Assembly (NCBI RefSeq): GCF_014174165.1
Contig: NZ_JABEQN010000008.1
Coordinates: 1-64,000 of the forward strand
Origin: Gluconacetobacter dulcium
GTDB taxonomy: Bacteria > Pseudomonadota > Alphaproteobacteria > Acetobacterales > Acetobacteraceae
Direction: 5' to 3'
DNA: 64,000 bases
The first letter of the stretch is position 1, and each line of letters begins with the position of its first letter. Below the pieces are notes generated by a model. That model ran no database searches, was not told the DNA's origin, and saw only the letters and a list, made by a program, of their open reading frames with translations. Positions 45,663-53,581 of this stretch are shown piece by piece. The position numbers and the translations under genes were made by a program.

Positions 45663-45833
45663 GTGCGCCCGGTCGCCATCGGCTTCGGCTTCGGCTTCGG
45701 CTTCGGTGTTGTGACACTGGCCGGCGTGATCACAATGGCTGCTTGCCAACAGATGATCGGTGTAGAAATTTTCGCAGCCGCAATGCTCTCAGCCGTATTT
45801 GTCATGAGTAAGATGACGACCTGGTTCGGCTAA
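45663..45833 (+). CDS. 56-aa hydrophobic ORF with GGCTTC microsatellite
   Basis: GTG 45663 opens a 56-residue frame with two hydrophobic stretches (GVVTLAGVITMAACQQMIG and VEIFAAAMLSAVFVMSKM). Its N-terminus contains a GFGFGFGF run encoded by a tandem GGCTTC hexamer (45678-45702). It is 12 bases after kdpE. No clear ribosome-binding site is seen, so expression is uncertain. Confidence 0.35.
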   Translation: MRPVAIGFGFGFGFGVVTLAGVITMAACQQMIGVEIFAAAMLSAVFVMSKMTTWFG

Positions 45834-45906
45834 ATTCCCAGCAGGAAGATGAGGCAACGCACGATAATGACCCGTGACAAGCAAAGGACCCATGAAAGGT
45901 GATTCT

Positions 45907-46452
45907 ATGAGGAACGCTACCCGCCTGATCCTCGCTTCCCTGTCGCTCGTGGGTGGTTGGGGCGGGATGGCCCAGGCGCGAACGGGTGATGCCGTTGTCC
46001 CGGCCTATGGTGCCATTCATGCGGCCGATGGCCTCGCTAACCGCCCAGATCCATCATTGCGGTACCGGGTCGCATTCGACACGACGCGGGCCGCGGCCGA
46101 CCCAGAGCAGATCAATCCAGCGCTGGAGCGAATCGCTCGCTTCATGAACCTCCTCGCGGCCGACGGGGTACATCCCAAAGCCGGCGACGTCGTAGCGATC
46201 GTCTACGGGGCGGCCACACCGTCTATCCTCTCCGACGCGGCGTATAGGGCGCGTTTCGGTCGGGACAACCCCAACACCAGGCTGCTGCGCGCGCTGGGCA
46301 AAGCGGGGGTCTCGATCGAGGTGTGCAGCTACGCTCTGTCGGGACAGAAGATTGCACGGGATGCCGTCGCCGACGGGATCCAGGTCGATGTGTCCGCCAT
46401 GGTCACCCTGGCCAACTTGCAGTTGAGGGGTTGGGCCGTAATCTCGGGATAG
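45907..46452 (+). CDS. exported DsrE-like protein
   Basis: The start ATG 45907 has AAAGGTG about 7 bases upstream. The 181-residue product has a signal peptide (RLILASLSLVGGWGGMAQA), then a DsrE/DsrF-like domain with LRYRVAFDTTRAAADPEQIN, AIVYGAATPSILSD and a cysteine in VSIEVCSYALSGQKIARDA. It is likely periplasmic; some family members relay sulfur, but function here is unknown. Confidence 0.7.
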   Translation: MRNATRLILASLSLVGGWGGMAQARTGDAVVPAYGAIHAADGLANRPDPSLRYRVAFDTTRAAADPEQINPALERIARFMNLLAADGVHPKAGDVVAIVYGAATPSILSDAAYRARFGRDNPNTRLLRALGKAGVSIEVCSYALSGQKIARDAVADGIQVDVSAMVTLANLQLRGWAVISG

Positions 46453-46499
46453 AGGCTGCTTTCCGCTGGCCTCTACGCGCGCCGGCATAGGAGGCTGGA

Positions 46500-46619
46500 G
46501 TGGATTACGTAACGTCGACGGTTGCACTGGCCGAGATGGCGATCGCCGCGATCATTCTGACGCCATTTCACCTCCTGAGGCACATCCGAAAGCAAACGGA
46601 GCGTCGGAATGGCAAGTGA
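46500..46619 (+). CDS. 39-aa membrane peptide
   Basis: GTG 46500 has GGAGG about 7 bases upstream. The product is a single hydrophobic helix (VALAEMAIAAIILTPFHLL) followed by a basic tail. Its last 11 bases overlap the next ORF, so translation is probably coupled. Function unknown. Confidence 0.45.
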   Translation: MDYVTSTVALAEMAIAAIILTPFHLLRHIRKQTERRNGK

Positions 46620-46851
46620 CGGTCATACGACGGTGACGAAATTCCCCCAGCCAGCCGATCGGTTGGCAACCGTCTGCATGCCGTGGCATGCACGCGAAAT
46701 CGGAGCTAATTTTATACGGGCAGCGAAATGCTTCGTGTGCGGGCGGGATGTCGCCGCTCCCGCACAGGCTTGCCGATCGATTTGCCTTTATTGTGCAATG
46801 GAGAGGGGGCAAATTGAGCCTGTGGAGAAAGAACCTCCTGAATGGAGATGA
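46609..46851 (+). CDS. 80-aa protein with two CxxC pairs
   Basis: CFVCGRDVAAPAQACRSICL then YCAMERG forms a probable zinc-ribbon. It starts inside the 39-residue ORF (overlap 11 bases). The N-terminus includes a histidine and cysteine (CMPWHAREIG). No family recognised. Confidence 0.5.
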   Translation: MASDGHTTVTKFPQPADRLATVCMPWHAREIGANFIRAAKCFVCGRDVAAPAQACRSICLYCAMERGQIEPVEKEPPEWR

Positions 46852-46898
46852 AGGTGTAAAGGCATGACTCACAGCCAGACGACCAGGAGACCGGAGCA

Positions 46899-47093
46899 GT
46901 GAGCCTTGCCCGCGCCATTCTGATCCGCCGGGAGCGCCAACGGCGGGGCGGAGCCAGTCGAAAGGAGAGGCTCTCCGTGTCGCCTCTCCTTCGGAACACT
47001 TTTGCCGCTGACAAGCAGCTTCAGCGAGCATGGAGGGCGGAAGGCGTGCCCTTTTGGAAGCGCCTGCTTCGGGCCTTCCTGATTCAGGGATGA
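46899..47093 (+). CDS. 64-aa basic protein
   Basis: GTG 46899 has CCGGAG about 7 bases upstream. The product is arginine-rich (RAILIRRERQRRGGASRKER) and ends with a hydrophobic helix. No known family. The coding call is tentative. Confidence 0.35.
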   Translation: MSLARAILIRRERQRRGGASRKERLSVSPLLRNTFAADKQLQRAWRAEGVPFWKRLLRAFLIQG

Positions 47094-47133
47094 CGGCCAT
47101 CGCAGACAAGCAGACAGCCGGAGAACCGACACA

Positions 47134-47442
47134 ATGAATGTGGAAACCGTACCTGATGACTGGATGCACAGATGGTTTGATCTGCCAACCGGCCATGTCT
47201 GGGCTGTAGGGATGGCGATGGTGGCTGTCTGGTTGGGCTTTGTATGGTGCTGGCCGAATATCCAGAACTACGCAGGAAAGCCGCTGTCTGACACGCGTAC
47301 GCCCGCCCTGCCGGGCCGGTGGCGCGAACGTGGTCCACCCAGCCGGAACTGCCGGGCATCACCCGGGATGACGACACGCCCCACCGCGTGCTTCGCGAAC
47401 AGAAGTGAGAAGTATCTTTGTCCACGCAATTGCATGTTCTGA
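47134..47442 (+). CDS. 102-aa ORF with one membrane helix
   Basis: ATG 47134 begins a frame with a hydrophobic helix (HVWAVGMAMVAVWLGFVWCW) followed by Pro/Arg-rich sequence. It overlaps the start of the MucR gene by 25 bases, so the C-terminal part may be artefactual. Function unknown. Confidence 0.35.
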   Translation: MNVETVPDDWMHRWFDLPTGHVWAVGMAMVAVWLGFVWCWPNIQNYAGKPLSDTRTPALPGRWRERGPPSRNCRASPGMTTRPTACFANRSEKYLCPRNCMF

Positions 47443-47891
47443 CCGCCAAAATCGCCGCTGCCTATGTCTCTCACGTCAGCATGCCGCCTGACGCACTGCC
47501 GCCCTTGCTGACATCGCTCTATGACACGCTCGCTGGCCTGGGCGCGGCAGTCGAGGTTCCGCCAGCGCTCACCCCGGCGGCGGCGCCGAAGAAATCGGTG
47601 TTCCCGGACTACATCATCTGTCTGGAGGACGGCCGGCCGTTCAAGACCCTCAAACGCCACCTCCTGAGTGCCTACAACCTGACCCCGGACCAATACCGGG
47701 CGCGCTGGAACCTGCCGGCCGATTACCCGATGGTGGCGCCGAACTACAGTGCTCACCGGACCCGGCTGGCCAAGGCCGCAGGGCTCGGCCGCGCGGAGGC
47801 TCCGCCAGCCGAAACCCCACCCGATGTCGTCGAGGGCGTGGTGGTCACCAGGATTCCTGCCGCCAGGCGCGGCCGGCGGCGCAAGGCTTGA
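47418..47891 (+). CDS. MucR/Ros-family transcriptional regulator
   Basis: The TTG start 47418 is preceded by GAGAAG. The 157-residue product carries the zinc-finger core with SVFPDYIICLEDGRPFKTLK, HLLSAYNLTPDQYRARW and PMVAPNYSAHRTRLAKAAGL. The C2H2-like ligands are C and the histidines in KRHL and SAHR. MucR proteins bind AT-rich regions and control exopolysaccharide, plasmid and cell-cycle genes in alphaproteobacteria. Confidence 0.92.
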   Translation: MSTQLHVLTAKIAAAYVSHVSMPPDALPPLLTSLYDTLAGLGAAVEVPPALTPAAAPKKSVFPDYIICLEDGRPFKTLKRHLLSAYNLTPDQYRARWNLPADYPMVAPNYSAHRTRLAKAAGLGRAEAPPAETPPDVVEGVVVTRIPAARRGRRRKA

Positions 47892-48217
47892 TCGCGCCGC
47901 CTGACAGCAGGCCAAATCGCCGCACGTCCTCGGCGGGGCGCTACAACGGTTCGCGAGCAGATCGGTGATGCCCTGTTCGCCCGGAAGACGCCGGCTCCAC
48001 TGCCCGTGGATATGTGCATCGTCCTGCGGACCGCGCTCTGCCCGTGGACAGTCCGTGGACAACGTGACGTTGCCCACAGATTGCCCACCGGCGCCACGCT
48101 CGACACACATCTCCACCGGCACACCAGCAGCAGGATCTTGTATTTATTAACTTGGCGTTTACCAAGATGCAGCAGCCTTAGGCTGCGGCATCTCCTGTCC
48201 CAATTCCGAGCAGAGCC

Positions 48218-48487
48218 ATGAGCAAAGCATTTATCGCCGCCGTCCTTCAGGATTCCCTCGACTGCACCGGCGTTGCAGCCGCCAGGGGCGCCGACGCACT
48301 CCTGGGCGCGATCGTCGCCGAACTGCAGCACGAGGGAAGCTTTACGTTACCGTCCTTCGGAACATTCACGGTGCGCGAGACCAACGCACGCCAGGCGCTC
48401 AACCCCCGCACCGGCGAGCCCGTCTCGGTCGAGGCAGGGCGGACGGTCCGCTTCAAGGCCAGCCCGCTGCTCAAGAAGGCGGTCTGA
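48218..48487 (+). CDS. HU-family nucleoid protein
   Basis: The 89-residue product has the HU core FTLPSFGTFTVRETNARQAL and NPRTGEPVSV with a C-terminal RFKASPLLKKAV. The proline-containing arm (NPRTG) should insert into DNA. As a plasmid-borne HU it likely helps organise the replicon or substitutes for host HU. Confidence 0.93.
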   Translation: MSKAFIAAVLQDSLDCTGVAAARGADALLGAIVAELQHEGSFTLPSFGTFTVRETNARQALNPRTGEPVSVEAGRTVRFKASPLLKKAV

Positions 48488-48490
48488 TTG

Positions 48491-49306
48491 ATGCGAGGGA
48501 CCGGGAGTGGGCCGATAATCCCCAGCCCGCCTCTGGTCCTGGTCGTCCGCCCGCGCTGCGCGCCTGACGCACCGCAACTCGCGCGGATCCTGATCAATCA
48601 GGAAGAGAGCCGTATCCGCGACGAAGCTGGTGCGGTCGTCCGAGCTAAGCTGACCATCACCTTTCGCCGTCTCGCCGACCAGCCGGGTCGCCACCCATAC
48701 CCGACCCGGCGGTTCATGGCATGCTACGCACGGCAGTGGGACGACGGCGCCCGCATCAGCCTGACCTCGCACTACCCGACAGGGGGCGCGGTCTTTCTCG
48801 ACCTGGAGGGGCTGGAGGGCAACCGGATCGGCTCCTTCCTGATGAATCTGGTCCTCACCTGGGCCCGGCAATGGCCGGACGCCGAGGTGAATCCGATCAC
48901 CCTGCTTGCGCATCAGGCACATGGCGACAATACGATCCGGCGCAACCGGTTCTACGAGCAGTTCGGCATCGTGTTCGCCTATACGGACGATACCAGGGCA
49001 GCGGGTACCGCCAGGGAAATGCGCGCCGGCGAACTGCGACCCTGGGAGCACCTGCCGGAGAATCTGTCGGTGCTGCCGCTCGAGGCGGCGTTCGACGAGC
49101 AGCAGCGCGAACTCGCCGCCTTGCGTCAGTCCCAGCAGACCATGCAACTGCGCGACCGGGCTCTCCGTGGTGAGCTCCAGCGCGCGATGGCGCATCCACT
49201 GCGCTTCGCCGCCCGGCAGATCTGGTATCGTCACGCCCCGCTGCTGGTCGGCACGGCATCACTCGCGGTCCTCGGCAGCCTCTCCCTGCTGGCGCGAGCG
49301 CGCTGA
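48491..49306 (+). CDS. hypothetical membrane-tethered protein, GNAT-like
   Basis: ATG 48491 (TTG 48488 is also possible) gives a 271-residue product. The centre contains FLDLEGLEGNRIGSFLMNLV, then AHGDNTIRRNRFYEQFGIVF, which resembles the acceptor loop and helix of acyltransferases. A hydrophobic helix (LLVGTASLAVLGSLSLLA) sits at the C-terminus. It starts 3 bases after the HU gene. Its 3' end overlaps the convergent DUF1612 gene by 48 bases. Function not established. Confidence 0.55.
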   Translation: MRGTGSGPIIPSPPLVLVVRPRCAPDAPQLARILINQEESRIRDEAGAVVRAKLTITFRRLADQPGRHPYPTRRFMACYARQWDDGARISLTSHYPTGGAVFLDLEGLEGNRIGSFLMNLVLTWARQWPDAEVNPITLLAHQAHGDNTIRRNRFYEQFGIVFAYTDDTRAAGTAREMRAGELRPWEHLPENLSVLPLEAAFDEQQRELAALRQSQQTMQLRDRALRGELQRAMAHPLRFAARQIWYRHAPLLVGTASLAVLGSLSLLARAR

Positions 49307-50392
49307 CCCGCCCCGCCCTCCCGGCCCCCAAAGACCCAGGGCGTCCAGTCGGCTACCCGCATTGCGCACCGCCTGATCCGCCGCCGCCATCGCCGCCTCG
49401 AGATCCGCATAATCCGGCTGCCAGCGCGCCAGCGGTGACAAGGTAGCCGGCACCGACGCTTCCTCGACTGCCGACGCACGGATCCGGCCGCCGCCGCGCC
49501 GCGCCCGACGCGGTAGGGCCACCTCCTCGGCCAGCGGCGCCAGGCCCTTCAGCCCGAACAGCCGGCGCGCGCTGCGATGCGTGACCTCGACCACGACGCC
49601 CTGGTCAGCGAACCGGTCGAGCAGCGCCAGCGCGTTCTTCGGCGCCATCCGCAAGCAGCCGGCCAGGGTGCCGGCCGAGATCAGCGGCGCCGCCGCGATC
49701 AGATCCAGCGCCGCCGGCGCCCGCGAGTTGCTGCGTCGGCCGGTCGCCACGATCTGGCGCGCCTGGCGCCACGCCTGTTCCAGCAGCCCGAGCTGGCGCA
49801 GCCCGTCGCGCGCCTCCGCGGCCAGCGCCTGCAGGAAGAGCGGTGCCCACGCGGCAAAGCCCCACGGCACGTCCGCCTGCAAAGCAGCTGCCCCGGTCAG
49901 CGGCAGTGCCGTCCGCAACAGCGTGGTGCCGAGATGACGGACGATCGCGGTGCGCATCGCCGGCCGCGCGTGACCGGCCTCGAGCCAGTCATGCAGCCCG
50001 CGGGCGACCCCCAGCAGCGGGCTCTCCGTGAGCGCGCCACGCGCGAGGACTGCCATCGCCTCCTGCACCGCGCCCTCCTGGTCGAAATCCGGCGCCACCA
50101 GCCACTGATATTGGGCGAAGGCATAGCGGGCCGCTTCGAACACCCCGCCACGGTCCGCGTTGCCGAGGCGCAGCGGCAGATGCTCGATCACCGCGGCCAG
50201 GTGCCACGGGTCGATCGCATAGCCGTCGACCGCCGCCTGCCGGCGCACCGCATCCAGGCGCATTCGGTGCAACACCGCCGGCAGCAGCGGATGGCCGTGC
50301 AATGCCTGGTCGAGCCGGCCGAGGGCGAATGCCGCGCGCTCCAATGCCACACCGAATTCGTCGGCCGTCAGGCTCCGTCCCTCGTCCCGCAT
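49259..50392 (-). CDS. DUF1612-type plasmid protein (RHE_PE00001 family)
   Basis: The 377-residue product has an N-terminal LDQALHGHPLLPAVLHRMRL and DAVRRQAAVDGYAIDPWHLA. A central alanine-rich helical domain follows. The C-terminus has LDRFADQGVVVEVTHRSARR and LFGLKGLAPL, the signature of this rhizobial plasmid family with a helix-turn-helix. Its role is unknown, perhaps regulation of plasmid transfer or maintenance. It converges on the GNAT-like gene. Confidence 0.8.
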   Translation of the reverse strand: MRDEGRSLTADEFGVALERAAFALGRLDQALHGHPLLPAVLHRMRLDAVRRQAAVDGYAIDPWHLAAVIEHLPLRLGNADRGGVFEAARYAFAQYQWLVAPDFDQEGAVQEAMAVLARGALTESPLLGVARGLHDWLEAGHARPAMRTAIVRHLGTTLLRTALPLTGAAALQADVPWGFAAWAPLFLQALAAEARDGLRQLGLLEQAWRQARQIVATGRRSNSRAPAALDLIAAAPLISAGTLAGCLRMAPKNALALLDRFADQGVVVEVTHRSARRLFGLKGLAPLAEEVALPRRARRGGGRIRASAVEEASVPATLSPLARWQPDYADLEAAMAAADQAVRNAGSRLDALGLWGPGGRGGSARSRQQGEAAEDRE

Positions 50393-50404
50393 CGCCGTCC
50401 CGTC

Positions 50405-51688
50405 CTAGATTACGGGTGCCGGCGCAGCTCCAGGGCCCGCTTTCGGAGTTGCCGACCGCGGCAGGTCAATCTGCCGTATCTCTCTCGGCGTTGGCGCGAC
50501 CGCCCGCACCAAGCCGACAGCCCCCTCCGCGCTTCCGGCCGACCCGCCCCAGAGCATCCCCGGCATCAAGGCGGAAATGGTGCCGGCCCAGTACCCCAGA
50601 TCGCCCAACGGGATCACCATGCCGATATCCGTTTCTTCCGGAGAAAGCGCCTGCGCCAGAATGTCGACAAAAGGCAGACTGTCGGCACTTGCGTTTGTTC
50701 CGCCAGCAGGGCCAAGCGCCTTGAGCACCGAGATGGCCCACGGCGATCGGGCGTCGCCGTACGGCCATTGGACATAGTAGCACCAGCCACCGAAGCCGGC
50801 GTCCTGATTCTGTCTCCAGCCATGCAACTCCGCTGCGAGAAAGGCCGTGCTCTGCTGATAGCTATAGGCCGGGACGAACAGAGAACTCTTCCCCTGATGG
50901 CACGCGATATGCCAGCGGTCTTTTTCTCCAAGCCATTCAAAGATCTGGTCCCGAGGGCATCCCCTTGCCAGCGCCCGCTTGATCACGTCCAGCGCCCGCT
51001 TTTGCGAATATGCCGAAGCCTCGTTTTCGGGGGGCGTTTCCGGCATGCCGTCATGCACCGTATGGTCGAGACGAAGATCTTCGAACCGCTGTCCTTGCTG
51101 CGGGCGCTTGGCCTGGAACAGAGTAAGTTTCACCATGCCACCATCGAGGTCGGTGACGATGCCGAAATCGCCGCCGGTACGCGGTTCATCGCTTCGCTTC
51201 TTCTGATGCGCCCAATAGCAGCCGGCCGCCGGAGGCCCTTGCGAAGAGCCGGCGTCGTCTGGCGCCAGCAGCGTGACCATGCTCAGCGCATTGGCCAGCA
51301 GGCCGAACAGGGCGGCGGTCTGCGGCTCTTCATCGACCCTCTGCGGCCCGAGCAACATCACCTGGTTGCGCACCGCCAGATGAGCCGCCAGACGCGACAG
51401 CGTCGCCCGCCAGGCCTTGTCCCGGGCGGCAAGGCCGGCGGAGCACGCAGTTTCTGCATCCTCCCCCATCTCGATCGCCTCACCGCTCGCAAGAGAGAAA
51501 GCCTGTTCTGGTCTTTGCAAACGATCGGCCGCTAGATTCGACAGCGAGGGGGTCCATCTCTTGCCGTCCGCCGGTGTCGCAAGCAAGGCATCCAACGCAG
51601 CAGCCAGTAGATCGAGCGGATGCGTCGGCGGGAGGAAGGCTTGTTGTTCTGGCATGCGTAATCTCGAGCTTGAGGTGGAGTCGTCCAT
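50405..51688 (-). CDS. nuclease-like protein with QxK motif, unknown
   Basis: The 427-residue product has no close relative known to me. The segment GGDFGIVTDLDGGMVKL and LTLFQAKRP (D174, Q192, K194) has the beta-hairpin acid followed by QxK that occurs in PD-(D/E)xK-type nuclease folds. The C-terminal half is aromatic-rich (GGWCYYVQWPYGD). It sits downstream of the UDG-like gene on the same strand and close to a large nuclease-like gene, so it may belong to a defence locus. The nuclease call is inference from a short motif. Confidence 0.6.
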   Translation of the reverse strand: MDDSTSSSRLRMPEQQAFLPPTHPLDLLAAALDALLATPADGKRWTPSLSNLAADRLQRPEQAFSLASGEAIEMGEDAETACSAGLAARDKAWRATLSRLAAHLAVRNQVMLLGPQRVDEEPQTAALFGLLANALSMVTLLAPDDAGSSQGPPAAGCYWAHQKKRSDEPRTGGDFGIVTDLDGGMVKLTLFQAKRPQQGQRFEDLRLDHTVHDGMPETPPENEASAYSQKRALDVIKRALARGCPRDQIFEWLGEKDRWHIACHQGKSSLFVPAYSYQQSTAFLAAELHGWRQNQDAGFGGWCYYVQWPYGDARSPWAISVLKALGPAGGTNASADSLPFVDILAQALSPEETDIGMVIPLGDLGYWAGTISALMPGMLWGGSAGSAEGAVGLVRAVAPTPREIRQIDLPRSATPKAGPGAAPAPVI

Positions 51689-51696
51689 TTCACATT

Positions 51697-51779
51697 TTTT
51701 AGATAATGAGATAGGTATTTTTTATAAATCAATTTGTTAGATCGATTTTTATTTTATGAGACTCTTTTAGATAATGAGA
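51697..51779. promoter_or_regulatory. direct repeats upstream of the QxK gene
   Basis: TTTTAGATAATGAGA occurs at 51697-51711 and again at 51765-51779, with a related TTTTATGAGAC between them. The tract is AT-rich (51690-51780), ends 8 bases before the minus-strand ATG at 51688, and probably holds the promoter and an operator of that gene. Confidence 0.55.
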
Positions 51780-51871
51780 CTGCAGGATGCGGAGAGACCG
51801 GCACCTTCTACACGTCAGATTAGAGGGGGTAACCGGATAGTCGGTTACCGAGAAAGGATGACCGTCCGCAG

Positions 51872-52666
51872 TCATGCAGCCAGGCCCGGCAGGAGGCGGG
51901 AGATCTGTCTACGTAGACGCTCTCTCGCTGCATCGATCGGGCCTGGGACGGTCTTTGCCGAGAGATCGGCCCGCATCTTCTCGCCAAGGAAATACGCGAT
52001 CCGCTCTCCGTTCGCGCCACTCGGATGTGGCATGCCTTCGAGAACCTTCTCTGCCTTCAGATCGCCGCGCCTCACCAGATGAGCCAGTGCCTCCGTCGGT
52101 TTCGGCCCAAGTGGTAGCCAGAGAGCATCAGGCAGCAGCCGAGCCTCTTCCGCGAGAATCTCCTCGACCATCCCGCGTAGCATCGGTGTGCCGAGCATCG
52201 CCGGGGTTCCGTTATAATTCTCGCCCCGGACAAACACGGGATAACGGAGAGCCGATGTCATATGAACAAACTCGTGCTGCGACGTAAAGAGATCCGCGCA
52301 GCTTGAAACGCCGAAGGCATGATGAAGCGTCAGGAAGTCGAGCATACGCACAATATTGTTTCTCATGCCCCCGCTGAAACTGCCGGTCAGTTTTGCGGTC
52401 CGCAGCGCTTCTTCCTGTCCGGCGCCTGCTTTCAACGTCTCGCCGAAGGCGGTGAGCGCGTTCACAGCCTGAGTGCGGCCGGGCGTAATGCCGCAGATGA
52501 CCAGCCGGGCCGTCTTCGGTGTGTAGTCAAATGGCGCCCAGGTCGTCGTGACGTTGCCGCTCGTCCCGAGCAGCAAAGAGCCGTCGTCCAGCAGTGAAGC
52601 CGGAGAGCAGGCGTCACGCACAAGAGTGCCGATGCGTGCGAGGTCGACATTAGTGAGAATGCTCAT
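51872..52666 (-). CDS. uracil-DNA-glycosylase-superfamily-like protein
   Basis: The 264-residue product has GITPGRTQ (residues 59-66), placed like the water-activating loop of UDG enzymes, and MPHPSGANG with H214-P-S-G, the counterpart of the HPSP(L) loop. Both motifs are variant, so activity against uracil is uncertain. It is upstream of the QxK gene on the same strand, separated by 183 bases. It could remove modified bases or sense foreign DNA. Confidence 0.65.
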   Translation of the reverse strand: MSILTNVDLARIGTLVRDACSPASLLDDGSLLLGTSGNVTTTWAPFDYTPKTARLVICGITPGRTQAVNALTAFGETLKAGAGQEEALRTAKLTGSFSGGMRNNIVRMLDFLTLHHAFGVSSCADLFTSQHEFVHMTSALRYPVFVRGENYNGTPAMLGTPMLRGMVEEILAEEARLLPDALWLPLGPKPTEALAHLVRRGDLKAEKVLEGMPHPSGANGERIAYFLGEKMRADLSAKTVPGPIDAARERLRRQISRLLPGLAA

Positions 52667-53581
52667 GACGTTTTCGAATCCTGAAGTAATCTGAAGAAGA
52701 TGGTAGGGTCCAGATCAGGCGCGGTTTATTCGCTTGGTCCGATGGCCCGCCAGGATGATCCGTCCCTCGTCGCTGACGACGAGAATACCGGTTGTGTGCC
52801 CATACAGACCGCAACCTAGCCCCCTCGGGAATGGCAGCCTTCCAGAAATAGCTTATGTTAGTTCGAGGTCTGAAATGAGGCCTCTGCCACCTATCCGCTC
52901 CACGTTTCTTCAGCGGACAGGCAGTTCAGCGGGGGGGAACGGAAAGTCCGGTTCCGGATGTAAACGTGGAAAACCGGACATTCAGGACTGCGAAATAATC
53001 GCAAATACAGTTCCCGCTCGATTATTGATATCCGCACAAAAACCATATTTATCAGTTAATTGCAAAATTCTAAACCAATAACGCCATGATTGATACCATA
53101 CTTCGAGATAAATACCCGTAACTGCTCTCTCTTTCTGTTCAACAACGATTCGTCATGACTACAGGCGGACCTTTGAAGTATGGCCGGACCTGGAACAAGC
53201 CCGTCATTCCCGCCCGGCTCACCAAATGTCGGCTTCCGACACGAGCCGACAATCACGCGTTCGGCCACCTTGGCTCGTTGAACGAGCAAGGCTGGCCGCT
53301 TTATGCTCTGGCGGGTTTCGGACGCACCGGGGTGGCTTGCAGACATTCGTTCATTGGGCCGCAGTGTTCCGCATCATGATAATAGCTGCTTGTGCTGGAC
53401 CCTCATGAAACAGCGACGCAAAAAGGCGCCGACGGGAAGCCTCGTGCAAATGGCAGCGCAATCGACTACAGGGCAATCACGCGCCGGTCCAATAAATGAC
53501 AGGGTTCACGTGGTAGGCTAGACCTTGCGAGGAGGAGATCTGACCCGGTCGCCTTCGCCCCTCTCGAAGGACGGCCACTCG
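52667..53581. other. intergenic region without convincing genes
   Basis: About 900 bases contain only short open frames of 60-115 codons with no recognised motif or ribosome-binding site. AGGAGGAG at 53529-53536 lies 45 bases upstream of the chosen start at 53582 and may mark an alternative non-ATG start. No repeats were seen. Confidence 0.5.

Noticed and set aside
45677-45705. GGCTTC repeat as a CRISPR or regulatory repeat
   Set aside because: It is a simple in-frame hexamer run within a possible small ORF.
49577-51535. 652-codon plus-strand open frame
   Set aside because: It spans the antisense of two better-supported minus-strand genes (DUF1612 and QxK proteins) and has no domain.
53056-53346. 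96-codon minus-strand frame upstream of the large gene
   Set aside because: No ribosome-binding site, motif or partner gene; composition like non-coding sequence.
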